In this document: positions 34,401-46,600 of the stretch, piece after piece
How the letters are laid out: every line of letters starts with the position of its first letter
How positions within the stretch are numbered: the first letter of the stretch is position 1
Source: Marsupella aquatica
Taxonomy: Eukaryota; Marchantiophyta
Direction of reading: 5' to 3'
DNA length: 64,000 bases
Assembly (NCBI GenBank): GCA_973895155.1
Contig: OZ316896.1
Location: 14,508,001-14,572,000 of the forward strand
Program-made: the position numbers and the translations under genes
Notes under the pieces: generated by a model
Told to the model about the DNA's origin: nothing
The model's input: the letters and a program-made list of their open reading frames with translations, nothing else
The model's database searches: none

Positions 34401-37400
34401 CATAACTCTATCAATTCTCCATGAAAACTAGAGATATTGAATTGGTTGGAAACTAGGTCTTTTCAAGCAAGAGAGTTACTCAGGCCATTGGCTCTTCATT
34501 TAGTGCATGCAGTAGCCTCTAACTAGGGGCATTTCTAGACATTTTTGGAGTTCATGTTAAGTAGTCTGTGTCAAATTGAACCCTCTTTATTTGGTGTAGT
34601 GTCTTTGCCATGGTTATACTTTTCTCTTTTGACATTAATATTAATAGTGATCATCGTCCTACCCTTTAAGTTCAACACAAACATATCAACAGACCACAAC
34701 CTCGTCAGGAGGAAAATCTTGTTTCGGGAGGTCTCACCAACTAAATTATGTCTCATTAGTCACAGAGATCCAAGACCACTGATGACTTGGTTACCTTCAA
34801 TAGACTAGAGTAAAAATGTTTGGACATGAAGGTTCTAGCGAGAAGAGGGTCCAAAGAACCGTGTTGCCACTGATCCAATTAATAGAACAGCAAGATGTAA
34901 AAGTTGGGGCAGGACAAGAAGAAAGTGCCAAATGAGAGAAGAGTGTGCAATCCACAATAGATGCATGGCAAATTCACCAAAGATTTTCCATGGAGGAAAG
35001 TGTGGGTGATCTGTTGGGAGACATCAAAGCAATTTCCCAAACCATTTTTCAGTATGCCATCCCCAAGATTGAACAAAATAGTAAGCTCCCCACAAGAATT
35101 TGATTACTGAGCTTGCCCCTTGCAGAACATCAGATTGACTAAACTGCTTCAAATGATTTGAATCCTGACTAAGATTATGGGACCCAAAAATCTCCACTTT
35201 AGAACACAATGCCGTGGCACTGTGCTTGGGGAAAATGGTAGCTGACATTTCTAATGAAATGGAAGAATATTTTATATAAAATGCTACATTTGTGTGAGGA
35301 GGTAAACTGCAGGTTCCTAGGGAGTCAACTACAAAAATCATATGTGATTAAAAATAAGTATTTAGTATCTTGTTGGCAAAATTTATGAAAAATGGGAACA
35401 ATGAGGTGCTATAGAGAATATTGAAACACATTGAAAATGGCAATATTTATATTTATTCATAAATAGAGGTATTTAAATTAGATCATGATCAAACAAATTC
35501 ATACATTGAACTCTCCCTTAGCACACTTATAGTGGTGGTCGTTGAACATAGTTTGGCTATGATAGCTATGCTAGAGCTACAAATGGTTGAGGGCTAGAAG
35601 GTCCTGTAATTCAACTTGATGATCGAGGACCCAACTTTGTTACTAATAAAATTAGCTAATTAGACAAATGTCCAGATGCTATAAAATTGTCCACCTAGTG
35701 GCAATGGATCAAATTGTATAGAGTTCGAACATAATTTGCATGAATTAGAGAATTGGCTTGTCTTTCCTTCTAACAAAATTTATACAATAAAGTATGGTAC
35801 AATTTTCATGCTACCTATATTTTTTACATCCCATTTCCATAATATTGTGATTTATTACATACATAATTGCCAAATCTTTTTATCAAATACATACTTTTCC
35901 CCATTCTTTTTAGTTTTACCAGTATTCTGTCAATTTTTTGCAGTGATTGTTTTAGCAATTAACTCTAATTAGCTTGAAATAATCAAAAGGTCAACCTTGC
36001 CAATTTTTATCTTTAGACTCTCATCACTGTCCTCATCTTAACCTCAACACCCCCTCCCACCCTTGATAAAGCGGGATGAGGGACTTGGGCAGCCAGGGTT
36101 GGACTGGGGTGGAGTGGGGTGGGACAGGACCCTGGACAGGACAAACAAATGAGACCCAGCCCAATGTCGATGGTACTCGCGGTACTGTAGTATGGTTAGA
36201 AGACACTAAAGACTATCCAATGGTGAAACCTGGTCGGTCAGTTGCAAGGTCGGTTGTTAGCTGTCAAACTGTTCGAGGCTAATTAGAGTACTTTTCCTGA
36301 CCAGCAGAGGAAAATGATGACAAAGTAGGTATGTTGGCAAAAAGGATTGACACAATTCTAGAATGAGTTCCCCCTGCATCTACCGAGGGCTGCCACTAAA
36401 TACGGAAAAAGAACACCTAAGCACACCACACGGTGTGGCCACCACCACCCTAGCATTGCCGCTACATCTTGAAGCTTGCCTATTAACCTAAAACATGCAG
36501 CACACACATGTGTCACCAACCTATCCTATCCTAATGGGAGACTATCGGTGCCTTTTGAGGGTGTCCACTATCACTCCGCTAAGAAGGTCTTGCTCGAGTC
36601 CACAACTTCCTACCTACTCGACTTATGTAACTAACCGGCCAACCATGTCCACCGGCATCAATCTTCCTGGCTGCCATCATCCATTTGTCAAAAACTAAGA
36701 GAGCCCCACCAATTGTCAAAAGCAAAATTTTATTAGAATTCATTTATGAGAAAATATATGGACAGCCTTGCTTTTATTCATTGCAACTCTTAAAATGGTT
36801 TGTAAAACATACATCAAATATCCAAGATATGTCGACCATTCAAGTTTTAAGTGCGATCAGGTCGTAGTCTCCCTTTGTTTTGTCCATACAACACAAGGCA
36901 ACTCCAACTTCTCCCGAAACAACAATCCCCACATTTTTTGTTGTCGCTTCCACCTTTGGGAAAACTGGGACTCCCTTCCTTTATGATCTATGGACATCCA
37001 TGCAGCCCTGAAGTTACATAATTTTCAGAGAAATTTGTTTGACCATATCTTAGTGACCTTAGGTCCGTTTTAGACGTGTCACATCTTGTTGGATTCATCT
37101 TGGCGAGCTTTTTCCAACAAGCCCCTAAAGAGATCCATGACTCTGAGCTGGTTTTAAAAAACCAATATCCATACAACCAAAGTAGTACATGTGGTACATG
37201 TGGGTTCAATCCTCATTGGACAAGTCACCATCACTATATTATTTTCATCCTTCTTGTTTTGCACCTCATGTGGAGCCTCCAGCCAACCCCAACCCATCAG
37301 GATGCCTACACTTTGACCTCCAATTCTTGGGACAAACAATTCAATGGGTCCAATGCCACCATGAGACCAAATTCCCCTCGCAACTCAGGTTCCAGGTTGT

Positions 37401-38844
37401 GACATCAATTTATTCGAGCTAACACAAAATAATCCAGTCACTTTAACAGACCAATTTGTAGTTCAACTTATATACCTTGGTACTAAGTTACTACCGGGTT
37501 TAGGCAAACAGTGACCCTGTCATAGTTCCTTTTGTGTGCCCTTTTGTGGCATGTCCCCAGGCGTGTCACATCTGTAAATGTTTGTGAACATAAAAAGGAC
37601 CAGACGAGCAAAGCGTTAAAGGCTTAGATTGATTAGCCATGATTAAATTAGCATCAAATCGCCAATGAGGTCAACTAATCCTCACAAATGCCGCTCAGAT
37701 TGGCGCCTCTTCTTAGCAAAGCTGCGATTTTAGCATATGACCCTTTCTTCTCCTGGCTCTGGTCCAAACCTGCCCTGCCCATCCAAGACTATGCCCAGGG
37801 TGAGTAAAAAGCACTTTCTAACTTTCTCCCTTGGCCCTGCCTGCAGATAAGGAAATGGAGTTGTCAAGTATTTTTTACATCAGTTGAATTATTTCACCTT
37901 CTGGTTGCAACTGAGCTTGACCTGTGCTTCTCCCAGGTCTGGTCTAAGCCTGTCCGTTCTGGAAGAAGGCTCTATTCATTCATTCATGCCCACAGTGCGA
38001 AACTTCTTTCTCTGCCTGCAGAGTAGGAATGGAAAAAGAAGGAAGCTGTGTTGCTTACTTGTGACTACTCTAGTGCTAATTAGGTTAAGACAATAAGGTC
38101 AAAGTAAATTAATTTTGGCTCCCAGTATGAAAATGAAATATTCCTAAAGTGTTATATGTACTTTTTGGATGTGGGGAGGAAATAGATTCCAGATTTGATA
38201 GCCTAAAAATCTTCAAATGCAAAATGTCCAGGAATTATTTTAAATAAAATAAAATGCTCTAGCTAAGTATCAGGGGTAGCAAAAAAAATAGATTGAGAAA
38301 ACTTGTTGGTCAGTGAAGATTAATATATACACCCTCGAAACTTCTGGAAGCAAATTAAAGTAACTTACTGAGCCTGGTCACCATTGCAGTAAAGGCTGTA
38401 CTCTCATATAGTATCGAATTGCCATCCCAGTTTGCACATGACCAACACAAAACATAAGTTTTTTTCAGTTTAGTGAATAACTCAAGGCAAGACTACGAAC
38501 TTAAAGTCCGGGTGGACTGACACGTTGTCCATGAAGCCCCAATGGACAAGCCAAACTTGAATGGACTGAACAAATACACAAAGATATGCTAAGATGTTGT
38601 TTTTTTTTTATTCTGTCCAAAACAACCATGTATGATCATCACTTCTATCCAGAAAGTATTTTTGTCTTTTATTTCATCATCATTTTTGACTAAAAGATAT
38701 CATGTCAGTGGCCAGAGCAGTCTTGATTGCGAGTTTTGCTTTATTTGGGGGTTTTATTCTTTTATTATCTTTTCCCTCCTGATAGTACTCTAACCATGTT
38801 TTAGAGTTCAACAAAAGAACATAAAAGTAAAGTACATTCAATTG
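31466..38844. other. 7.4-kb gene desert
   Basis: AT-rich in most of its length, with only short frames on either strand and no domain I can name. Small duplications are present: TTATTCCTTTACAAAGTGT at about 33008 and 33042, TTTTCATCTTGAGAAGAAT at about 32759 and 32888, and ATTCCATCACACTC twice near 33280-33307. It probably consists of old, unrecognisable mobile-element debris. Confidence 0.45.
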
Positions 38845-39007
38845 TTACGGACCCCACTAGAGGTCCCTTCCAAAATTCCTGACTCCACAGCATGCCACAT
38901 CATCATGGTGCGCTACAAATAGGAACGGATTGGTTTCCACAATGAAATTATGCCAACATTTGTGTTTTCGGCAAGATTTTGGTAAAATTGAGGACGCCAT
39001 GCCGTAA
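38845..39007 (+). mobile_element. TA-flanked small element, copy B (163 bp)
   Basis: Starts TTACGGACCCCACTAGAGG and ends GACGCCATGCCGTAA. It has the same length as copy C (42098-42260, inverted) and shares AGGTCCCTTCCAAAATTCCT near the left end and GCATGCCACATCA inside. The termini are imperfect inverted repeats (CGG...CCG) next to TA dinucleotides. No coding capacity, so it is a non-autonomous DNA element. Confidence 0.8.
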
Positions 39008-41581
39008 AGCTTGATGTCAAAAGTTATCAAAAATAACTATTTTATTTACCCTGAGTAGGCTTTCAACTCAGTTTTATTTACCACGCTTAACCAACTGCCC
39101 ACACTTTTTTTTGAATTGTAATTCAATTGTAATTAAAGTAATGAAGCAACACTTTAGGGTTTAGGGTTAAGAATCTTGAGCATGGCAGTTAAGAATCCTG
39201 TTTCTGCAGCGCCAGAAGGTCATTTCTGTCTAGCACTCCTTCTCTAGCAATCTGTCTTCCGGCATTGTCATTTCCTCGTGTCGTGCTCGTGGACAAAAGA
39301 ATTATATGACGAACAGATTCAGCTTGTGAAGTAGGCAATTACTGAGCAGGAAATACCAAACATTGCTCCACAACTTGATGCAACTTAGTGAGCGTTGCCC
39401 TACTTTTTTGGAGTGGAGATCCCAATCGGTAACAAACAAAAGAACATAACAATTTCATGAGGACGAAATGAGCACACTGACTGCACCATCGCTCTTGTGG
39501 GTTGTTACAGATCCAATCTATTACACAGGCTCGTATTTCAGGAGTTCATAAAGGAGGCAACTTGAAATCAAAGACCAGTCTGCATGGTCCATATCTGGTT
39601 TTTGAAAGGGAAGAGCTTACCCAGTGCTCCATTGCACCAGACAGAGCTCGACTTGATTTGGCAGTAAGAAATACTATCTAGCAATTGATAGACCAAGGCT
39701 CTACAAGTTTCTACGAGCATAGTCGATGCCTTTTCATGATCAAATTGAAAATATTAGAAGTGAAGCTGATTTGAGAGATCACTTGATAAGGACGCAGATC
39801 ATTATTGGAGCGAATAGAAGCAGTGACTCTATCAAACACATCGACTCTCAAGAGGCGCGTTTGCAAGAGGCTGTGGTAAAAAGGATTGTGTTTAAAGAGA
39901 CGTTCAATTATGGATAAAGGATTTTGATGAAATCATCCGGGAGTTCTAGGGTGAGAGGTCAATGTGGTTATTGTGAGGAAGAAGGAATGGAAACTAAGAG
40001 ATGAGGAACTCGGGGCGGAGGAGTAGGTTTGGCTGCTGAAAGGCGAAAAAGATTGAAAGGTTCAGGTGACGAGTAGAGCTGTTTGGGAGACAGTAGCGGG
40101 AATGCATTTGTTGAAGTTCAAGAGAGAAACGGTCAAATGTGACTTCTATGATGAGAAGAATTGGATTGAAAACTGATAGATAATGTGAATGGGTCATAAG
40201 GAATTGGGAAATGTAATGGAGAAGATAGGTGTACACGAACTAATTTGAGCACCTTATCTAGCCTTTATGGTAAATGAAACAATGTGTGGACTAAGCATTT
40301 TCACATTTTACTCATAGCACTTCAAAAAGTTTCTTCAATTAGGACAAAAAACAAAATGAACTAAATTTTCTTCAAGAATATTATTTGTATAATGTACCAA
40401 AAAATTATATCCTATTTTTCATAGAGTGGTGCTCCAGTGTTAAGAAGAATTTTGATTTATATTGCTGCTGCAAAGCTACCTTAGAATCTAATCTAATTGA
40501 AAATTGTTGACGAATCTCATTTTTCAGAGAACACTGCTCTTGTCACAAAGGGCACTTCAAGTAATTTTGTCACTGCAGAGCTTTAAGAAATTATGTGTTT
40601 GAAAGAAGATTGCTCTTGCTACAATAAGAACTTTGAGTATTTAACCAAAATTTCAAATACAATACTAATTAGTTCGTGGACCCTCTAGTTACATTTTTTA
40701 GGCCTTGTTTGAATAAAAATAATATATGTGATATTAGCTTTAGCTCAAGTTATGGGAGTCTATTATGGTCCAAAATGATCTGGTAACACACGTTATTATG
40801 CTGAGACAGTTTTACAAATTTTAGTGAAAATATAATATAAATTACCTCATCCAATGTGATTTTGCAATAGTTTTCATAATGACCAAAAAAATGAGTGCTT
40901 TTAGCTTGAGTTTTGAGAGGCTAATATGGTTCATAATGCTCTGCTAGCAGGCATTAAACACTGAAGATATATGATATATTTTAGCTAATTTTAGAACATT
41001 AATAAACTCAAGGCTCAGTTTTTTTTAGTTAGTTGATTTTGGGCATTGGATGACACTATATTAGACCACTAAAGTGCCATGGGCACTTTGAGTTGAGAAA
41101 ACTCCTTTCTCAAGTTCAATTGAGAAGACTCCTTTTCTCAACATTCAAGGAACCCTAACCTTTCTAGTAGTTGAGCCCTGTTAATTTGTAGAAGATTTAT
41201 CAATGTACTTTCAAATAATTGGAAATTCTAAAGATTTCACTGAAGTCTGACTTTGGCTAATTTTGAATTAGAGGTTAATAGCCTCGTGACCTTGACGCAG
41301 CTATTCACCAAATGGACAAGGGCAAAGCTAGCTTTGAGAAGAGAGAAGTCTGATTAGGAAGGGAAGTTGGTAGTCATGTTGTGTTGAACAAGTAGGATAG
41401 ATTTTCTCACAAAATCATTGTGGACCCATTCAGCCATGGCCTTAGCAGTTTGACATTTTCAACTGTCACATGAATACTTTGCTTTGCAGGCCGAAGTTGA
41501 CAACGTGATTTATCACAAGTAGTTGTCAAAATCAGGCCTTTTCGCTACATGCAACCAAATTCTCAAGAGAGTTAATAGTCA
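39008..41581. other. Gene-free stretch
   Basis: A short TTTAGGGTTTAGGGTT telomere-like phrase occurs at about 39153. A 63-codon frame at 39726-39917 has no family motif. A diverged pair with TTTTAGCTTGAGTTTTGAGA-like sequence lies at about 40738 and 40898. I see no gene. Confidence 0.4.
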
Positions 41582-41981
41582 ATTCGTGACAATTCCATTT
41601 GAAACCAGATCAATGTCTGATCAAATGAATTGTATCAATTCATTGAGTTCAAGTTTTGACCATAAGCTCCGACCATGGCAGTTTGCCTGAATTGCAAAAG
41701 GCTGGAAATCTTACTCCATGTGCTACTTACCCGTTAACAAGGAAGTTATCAAGTTAGTTATTAGTCATTCTTTATTATAAGATTCGTGACAACTCCATTT
41801 GAAACCAGATCAATATCTGATCAAATGAATTGTATCAATTCATTGAGTTCAAGTTTCGACCATAAGTTTTGACCATGGCAGTTTGCCTGAATTGCAAAAG
41901 GCTGGAAATCTTACTCCATGTGCTACTTACCCGTTAACAAGGAAGTTATCAAGTTAGTTATTAGTCATTCTTTATTATAAG
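41582..41981. repeat. 200-bp tandem duplication, nearly identical copies
   Basis: The first copy runs 41582-41781 and the second 41782-41981, an exact 200-base period. The copies differ by only a handful of substitutions (for example CGTGACAATTCC against CGTGACAACTCC). The duplication is young compared with all other repeats in this area and has no coding content. Confidence 0.95.
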
Positions 41982-42097
41982 ATATTTTTTTTCAAATCTT
42001 TGAATTTAATTTTAAAATTGGATACGTAACTAAAACGGTTACATAGTGACAGTTTTACCCTCTTGCTCTTTGCATTTCTAAATTTTAACATTTCTTT

Positions 42098-42260
42098 TTA
42101 CGGCATGGCGTCCCAAAATTTACACCCAAATTGACGTAAACACGAATGAAAACTGTAAGTTTGATTCACAAAAATGACGAGTCTTGTTTGTTGCGGTTGT
42201 TGTTGATGTGGCATGCTCTGGTGCAAGGAATTTTGGAAGGGACCTCTCATGGGGCCGTAA
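42098..42260 (-). mobile_element. TA-flanked small element, copy C (163 bp, inverted)
   Basis: On the plus strand it begins TTACGGCATGGCGTCCCAAAA and ends AAGGGACCTCTCATGGGGCCGTAA, the inverse order of copy B. Length and internal blocks agree with copy B, which lies 3.1 kb away in opposite orientation. Confidence 0.8.
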
Positions 42261-43235
42261 ATATTCAGTCTATTCCATGCATTTTTCAACTCACTATTAC
42301 GTGCACAGTCATAGTCTTTTGAAGTAATTGAAATGTAATGTTAAACTGTCAGTGAATTTATTATCTTGATTCTCTCATGGTAAGGTGTAAAGTGCTCAAT
42401 TTATGGGTTACAGTCCATGGGGATGATGGGAGACAACCTTCATGTCCATCCAAGCTTTGGTTCCAAGACTACTCTTCCCAAAACAACATGTACACTGAAA
42501 ATTAGTCCAATATACTTAGAACATTCTTATAGTTAACATGCGACAATTCTTTTCTAGCTTCCACAAATACCTTAGAAAGGCTGTTAGTTTGTTAGTAGAG
42601 CCCAAAATCAAATTATATAATCACTGTGTGAACCTACTATCCACAGCTTATGATCTAGAGTGAACCCTATAGTAGGTGACTCTAGAAGTTAGTATAATTG
42701 AAGTTGAGGTGCTACAGGATACCAAGTGTTGGGGGGCAATGTGAGTCTCTAAAATTGCACAGCTGTGAGGAGTGTCCCTGAATCAACTGAATGCAATTTG
42801 GACAACAAGATTGAATGTTCTCACCTCTACTGATACTGAAAAACCAAACAATTAAACTAGTTTTAGTAGGGGGCCTCAAACCTCAAAATTTGATGTAATT
42901 TTATTTTCAGTAGTTAAGGTTACTACCAAATTCATGGTACATAGTGGTTTGCCATAAAGATTGGTCATATGCTATGACCATAAATCACAATAAAGGCTAG
43001 CAAAAAACAAACAAACTTGTCCATTACCCCGTGAAAAAGCTTTGATTCTTTGTTTATGGAAAAAACTATCATCGTTAACTAGGAAGCTTTGAAACTCCCT
43101 AATACTTATCATTTATCTTTTATCTTATCGCATGTGCAAACTAAACGGAAATCGCACTACGGCACTACACTACCTATTTTCGAACGTGAGCAACGGCAGA
43201 TTCAGCGTCTCCCCCTCGTGCGAAGAAGCGATGGA
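42261..43235. other. Region upstream of the LARP6 leader
   Basis: Mostly AT-rich and without a gene. The last part (about 43090-43235) probably holds the LARP6 core promoter, but I see no clear TATA box. Confidence 0.4.
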
Positions 43236-43397
43236 AGCAACGAGAGACAGTGGAGGCAAGGGGCGACCCGGCGATATGGCGGGTGAGGGGTGGGGCGGGC
43301 GAGGGGCGGAGGCCAGGCAACGAGAGACAGTGGAGGCAAGGCGAGACCCGGGGGTATGGCGGGCGAGGGGCGGGCGAGGGGCGGAAGCGCAGGAGCG
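43236..43397. repeat. 81-bp tandem duplication, GC/purine-rich
   Basis: Two units start GCAACGAGAGACAGTGGAGG at 43236 and 43317. Because 81 is divisible by three and the sequence has almost no stops, several long open frames run through it in both directions. They are not supported as genes. A GAGACGAGAGGA-rich purine tract follows to about 43520. Confidence 0.9.
43281..43381 (+). promoter_or_regulatory. Two G-quadruplex-type motifs upstream of LARP6
   Basis: On the LARP6 sense strand, 43281-43306 (GGGTGAGGGGTGGGGCGGG...) and 43361-43381 (GGGCGAGGGGCGGGCGAGG...) each carry four or more runs of at least three guanines with short loops. One sits in each copy of the 81-bp unit. They lie 250-350 bases before the ATG, so they could be in the promoter or in the mRNA leader. 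Confidence 0.5.
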
Positions 43398-43580
43398 GCC
43401 GCCGAGGGGCGGAAGAGGGAGGAAGAGACGAGACCAGAGGAGAGACGAGAGGAGAGACGAGAAGAGAAGAAAAGAGACGAGGAGAGGGGACAAGAGGAAG
43501 AGGGAGAGAAGAGGAATAGGCCGTTTCCTCGTCTCAGTCGTTGGGTCGAGAGACCGACCTCAGCAGAGGGAGGGAGCGCC

Positions 43581-43604
43581 ATGGCAGAAGCGATGATCGA
43601 GTAG
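43581..43604 (+). promoter_or_regulatory. Short upstream ORF before LARP6
   Basis: ATG at 43581 in a strong context (GCGCCATGG) opens a seven-codon frame (MAEAMIE) that stops at 43604, 24 bases before the LARP6 ATG at 43628. If transcribed it could lower LARP6 translation or force re-initiation. Transcription of this part is assumed, not shown. Confidence 0.5.
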
Positions 43605-43627
43605 GAGGAGACGAGAGGGAGGCTGTC

Positions 43628-46600
43628 ATGGCCCCAGCCCGCTCCTCCTCCACCTCAACGGCAGCAGTGGCAGAAGAAGGCACGGAGCAAAGCCCGTCCG
43701 TGGCTCCGACTGCATCGGTTGCCGTTGTTGTTCCGGCTATGGGCGCGATTGCGAAGAAGGGTGCAGCAGAAGTAGCACCAGCAGGAGCAGCAGCAGAAGC
43801 AGTATCCAACGGTTTATCGACGACGACGAAGGCGAAGACGATTTCGAGTTCTTCTTCGACTGGGGCCACGGGAGTGCAAGGCAGCAATGTTGTAGGTAAT
43901 TCCTCGTCCTCGGGGATGGATCAGCAGGAACAACAGCAGCAGGAGCAAGAGCAGGAGCAGGAGCAGCAGCATCCGGTGTCAGAGACTTTTGGGCGATCGT
44001 TATCGGGAAGTAAACTGAGCGCTGAGGCCCCCGAGTTTGTTCCCAAGAGTATCGTGCCGCCGTTGGGGCTGCCGGGGTTTGTTATTCCTACTTTGGTTTC
44101 AGGAAGGTCGTTGCCGATTCCTGGAGTGCTTCCGGTTCAGTTTGTTGCAGCCGAGCAGCCGTCTGTGTCATCATCAACATCATCATCGTCGCAATTCGAT
44201 TCATCCGCGGCTTCCACAGCTGCCACTTCACCGCCTCTGGTACAGGGTGCTGGTGTGTCACCTCCTCTTGTTTCCGGGTTGGAAGAGGGATTCCCGCACG
44301 AGCTTTCTCCACCGCAGACTCACGCAACTGTTCCTACCCATGCCTCTCATCCCAAGCCTGTCGTTACCGAAGAACTCAAGGCCAAGATCGTGAAACAGGT
44401 TGGTGACCTTTCCCTCACCATGATTAGCTGAATTAGTCGAAACGTACAGGAGGAGGTTTGAGTTGGAATAGTGTCTTTTTCCGGATGGCAACGGCTTCGC
44501 TCAGCCGTATTAGAGAAGTGGCTCCAGCTGGCGTCAGGAACCGGGAAGGTATTGGGATCAAAGGGTTACATCTATGCGAACGAGATTTGCAACCCCACAA
44601 GTTGAGGAAATTGGTTTTCTACTCGTGTGCCAAGTACCGTGCATCGAACACAACGTACCTTGCTGATTAGCGGAACGTGAAACCAGATGAAGCGAAAAGA
44701 GATCTTGATTTCAGATGGATGAGGCTGGTCGTAGCTGTGAGTGGGTCAGATCCTCCAGCACGAAGTACCTACCGCTATTCTTGTTGGTTCTTGTGGATTC
44801 CTGATTATTTTAATGTACGAAACCTAAGAATCATTACTCGGTAGTTATTATCTTCAGATCTCGATTTAGATCCGGCAGATTTTGAGGGACATCCAAGCAT
44901 ATGGTTTCAGCGGTGCAAAACCTGGTCGGGCAAACACTATGATCAATCTATTCCTGCTCTTCGCATTCTAGGGTTGTCATACTGCAAGTTTATTCTAATC
45001 GTCGAGTGAAAGTTGCATGCCCTAGCTTTCCGTGGATGTTGTTTGTGACCTAATTTAATGTGGTAAGTAAATTAAAGAGCCGTTTTTGGTGGCTACGGCG
45101 ATTAAAGGTCCTGGATTTTTGCAATGCTTTTCCTCCCGGAAGGCTGACGTGTCAGGTGATATTTAGGGGAAACTCCGAGTCTTTTGACGTGATGGTAGGA
45201 CTGATTGTTGATCCTCTCTATGTTGGTAACCTTGCTTTCCTGTAGGTGAGTTTATGATCACAGTAATTTGCATGTATTTGATCTTTCTAGTGGCTCTGTT
45301 TCAGGTCGAGTTCTACTTCAGTGACCAAAATCTCCCCACTGATAACTACCTGATGAAATTCGTGAAAAAGGATCCAGACGGTTTCGGTACGAAATCCCTA
45401 CTTGCTTACAATGATTCTCTGAACCAATCCGATGCTGTACCTAGACATGTCCATTCTGTCTTTATAATATTAGAGGATTTTTCCACACGTTTCAAATCGT
45501 CTATGATATGGGTGCTTTCACGGAAACTCATCGTGCAGTACTTCCAGGCCGAATTTTCTGTTTAACTTGCACAGTTTGTAAGTAAGATCGATGCCTTGAA
45601 GAAATGGGAGTCTAGATCAGTCTTCCCTGGCTCGGAGGTCCTGGATATGCGATCCCAGTGTTGTATCAGGGTTGCATGAACGTTGCTTCGAACTTTGCTT
45701 TTGCCGCGGGCATCTATTCGTTTGTTGTTGCCCACTGATAGTCAATATTAGGTTTTCTACAAAGTGTCTTAATGAATGGCCAAATCATGTGATCACTGAA
45801 GGTGTTGTTAATCTAGCTCCTTCAACCGAAGTCGGTGACGATGATACTATACCTAGTTCGTGGTATCTTGTCTGTTTGGGTCGTTCCATAGAACTTTTTG
45901 TGGTGAATTGAGCTGCTCCATGTTTTCTTTGTTATTGCAGTTCCCATCCCTGTTGTGGCAGCATTCAGGAAGATTAAGAATCTTGCGAAAAACCATGGTG
46001 TTGTGGCTGCTGCGCTAAGAAATTCAACCTTTTTGGTGAGTTCATATTTTCACTCTTAGGAAGTACATAAACTATCTGATTCAATCGTTAATTGTACTCA
46101 CTAGGTCCATGCCTAGGGCACTGTACATGAGCTGTGCTCTGAATATGGATATACCCTGTGCTTTCCTCTAAGAAAGTTTATTGGTATTTTCCTTGCAGGT
46201 AGTCAGCGATGATGGAAAAAAAGTTCGTCGAGCTCAACCATTACCTGATGTCGATTTGGAAGAAGTCCAGGTTAGGCCATAGCTTCCAACTTTAGTGACT
46301 CGTTGCCAGATTCCACTCTCGTAGTTTTTGCTTGACTTTGACTTGTTCAATACGCGTGTCAGTGCTGTTGCATGCGTACTTAAATTAACGAGGAGCATAC
46401 GACTGTTTGTATTACATTTGGAGCCTTCAGTACAATATAAGGACCCTGGGATCAGTTCTTGAAGTGAATTTGTCCTCGATACTAATGATTTTGGGTGGGG
46501 CAAAACCTCGAGACGTATTGTTTGCTTAATTCTGAATCTTTCTTTTGTTTTTAATTTTTTTGTTTTCTTGCAGTCACGCACTGTGGTGGCAGAGAATCTT

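Noticed and set aside
39150-39168. Interstitial telomere (TTTAGGG-like repeat)
   Set aside because: Only about two units, which is expected by chance and also occurs as the common telo-box motif.
43170-43604. Several arginine- or proline-rich open frames upstream of LARP6
   Set aside because: They result from the 81-bp purine-rich duplication and GC bias. They overlap on both strands and carry no domain.
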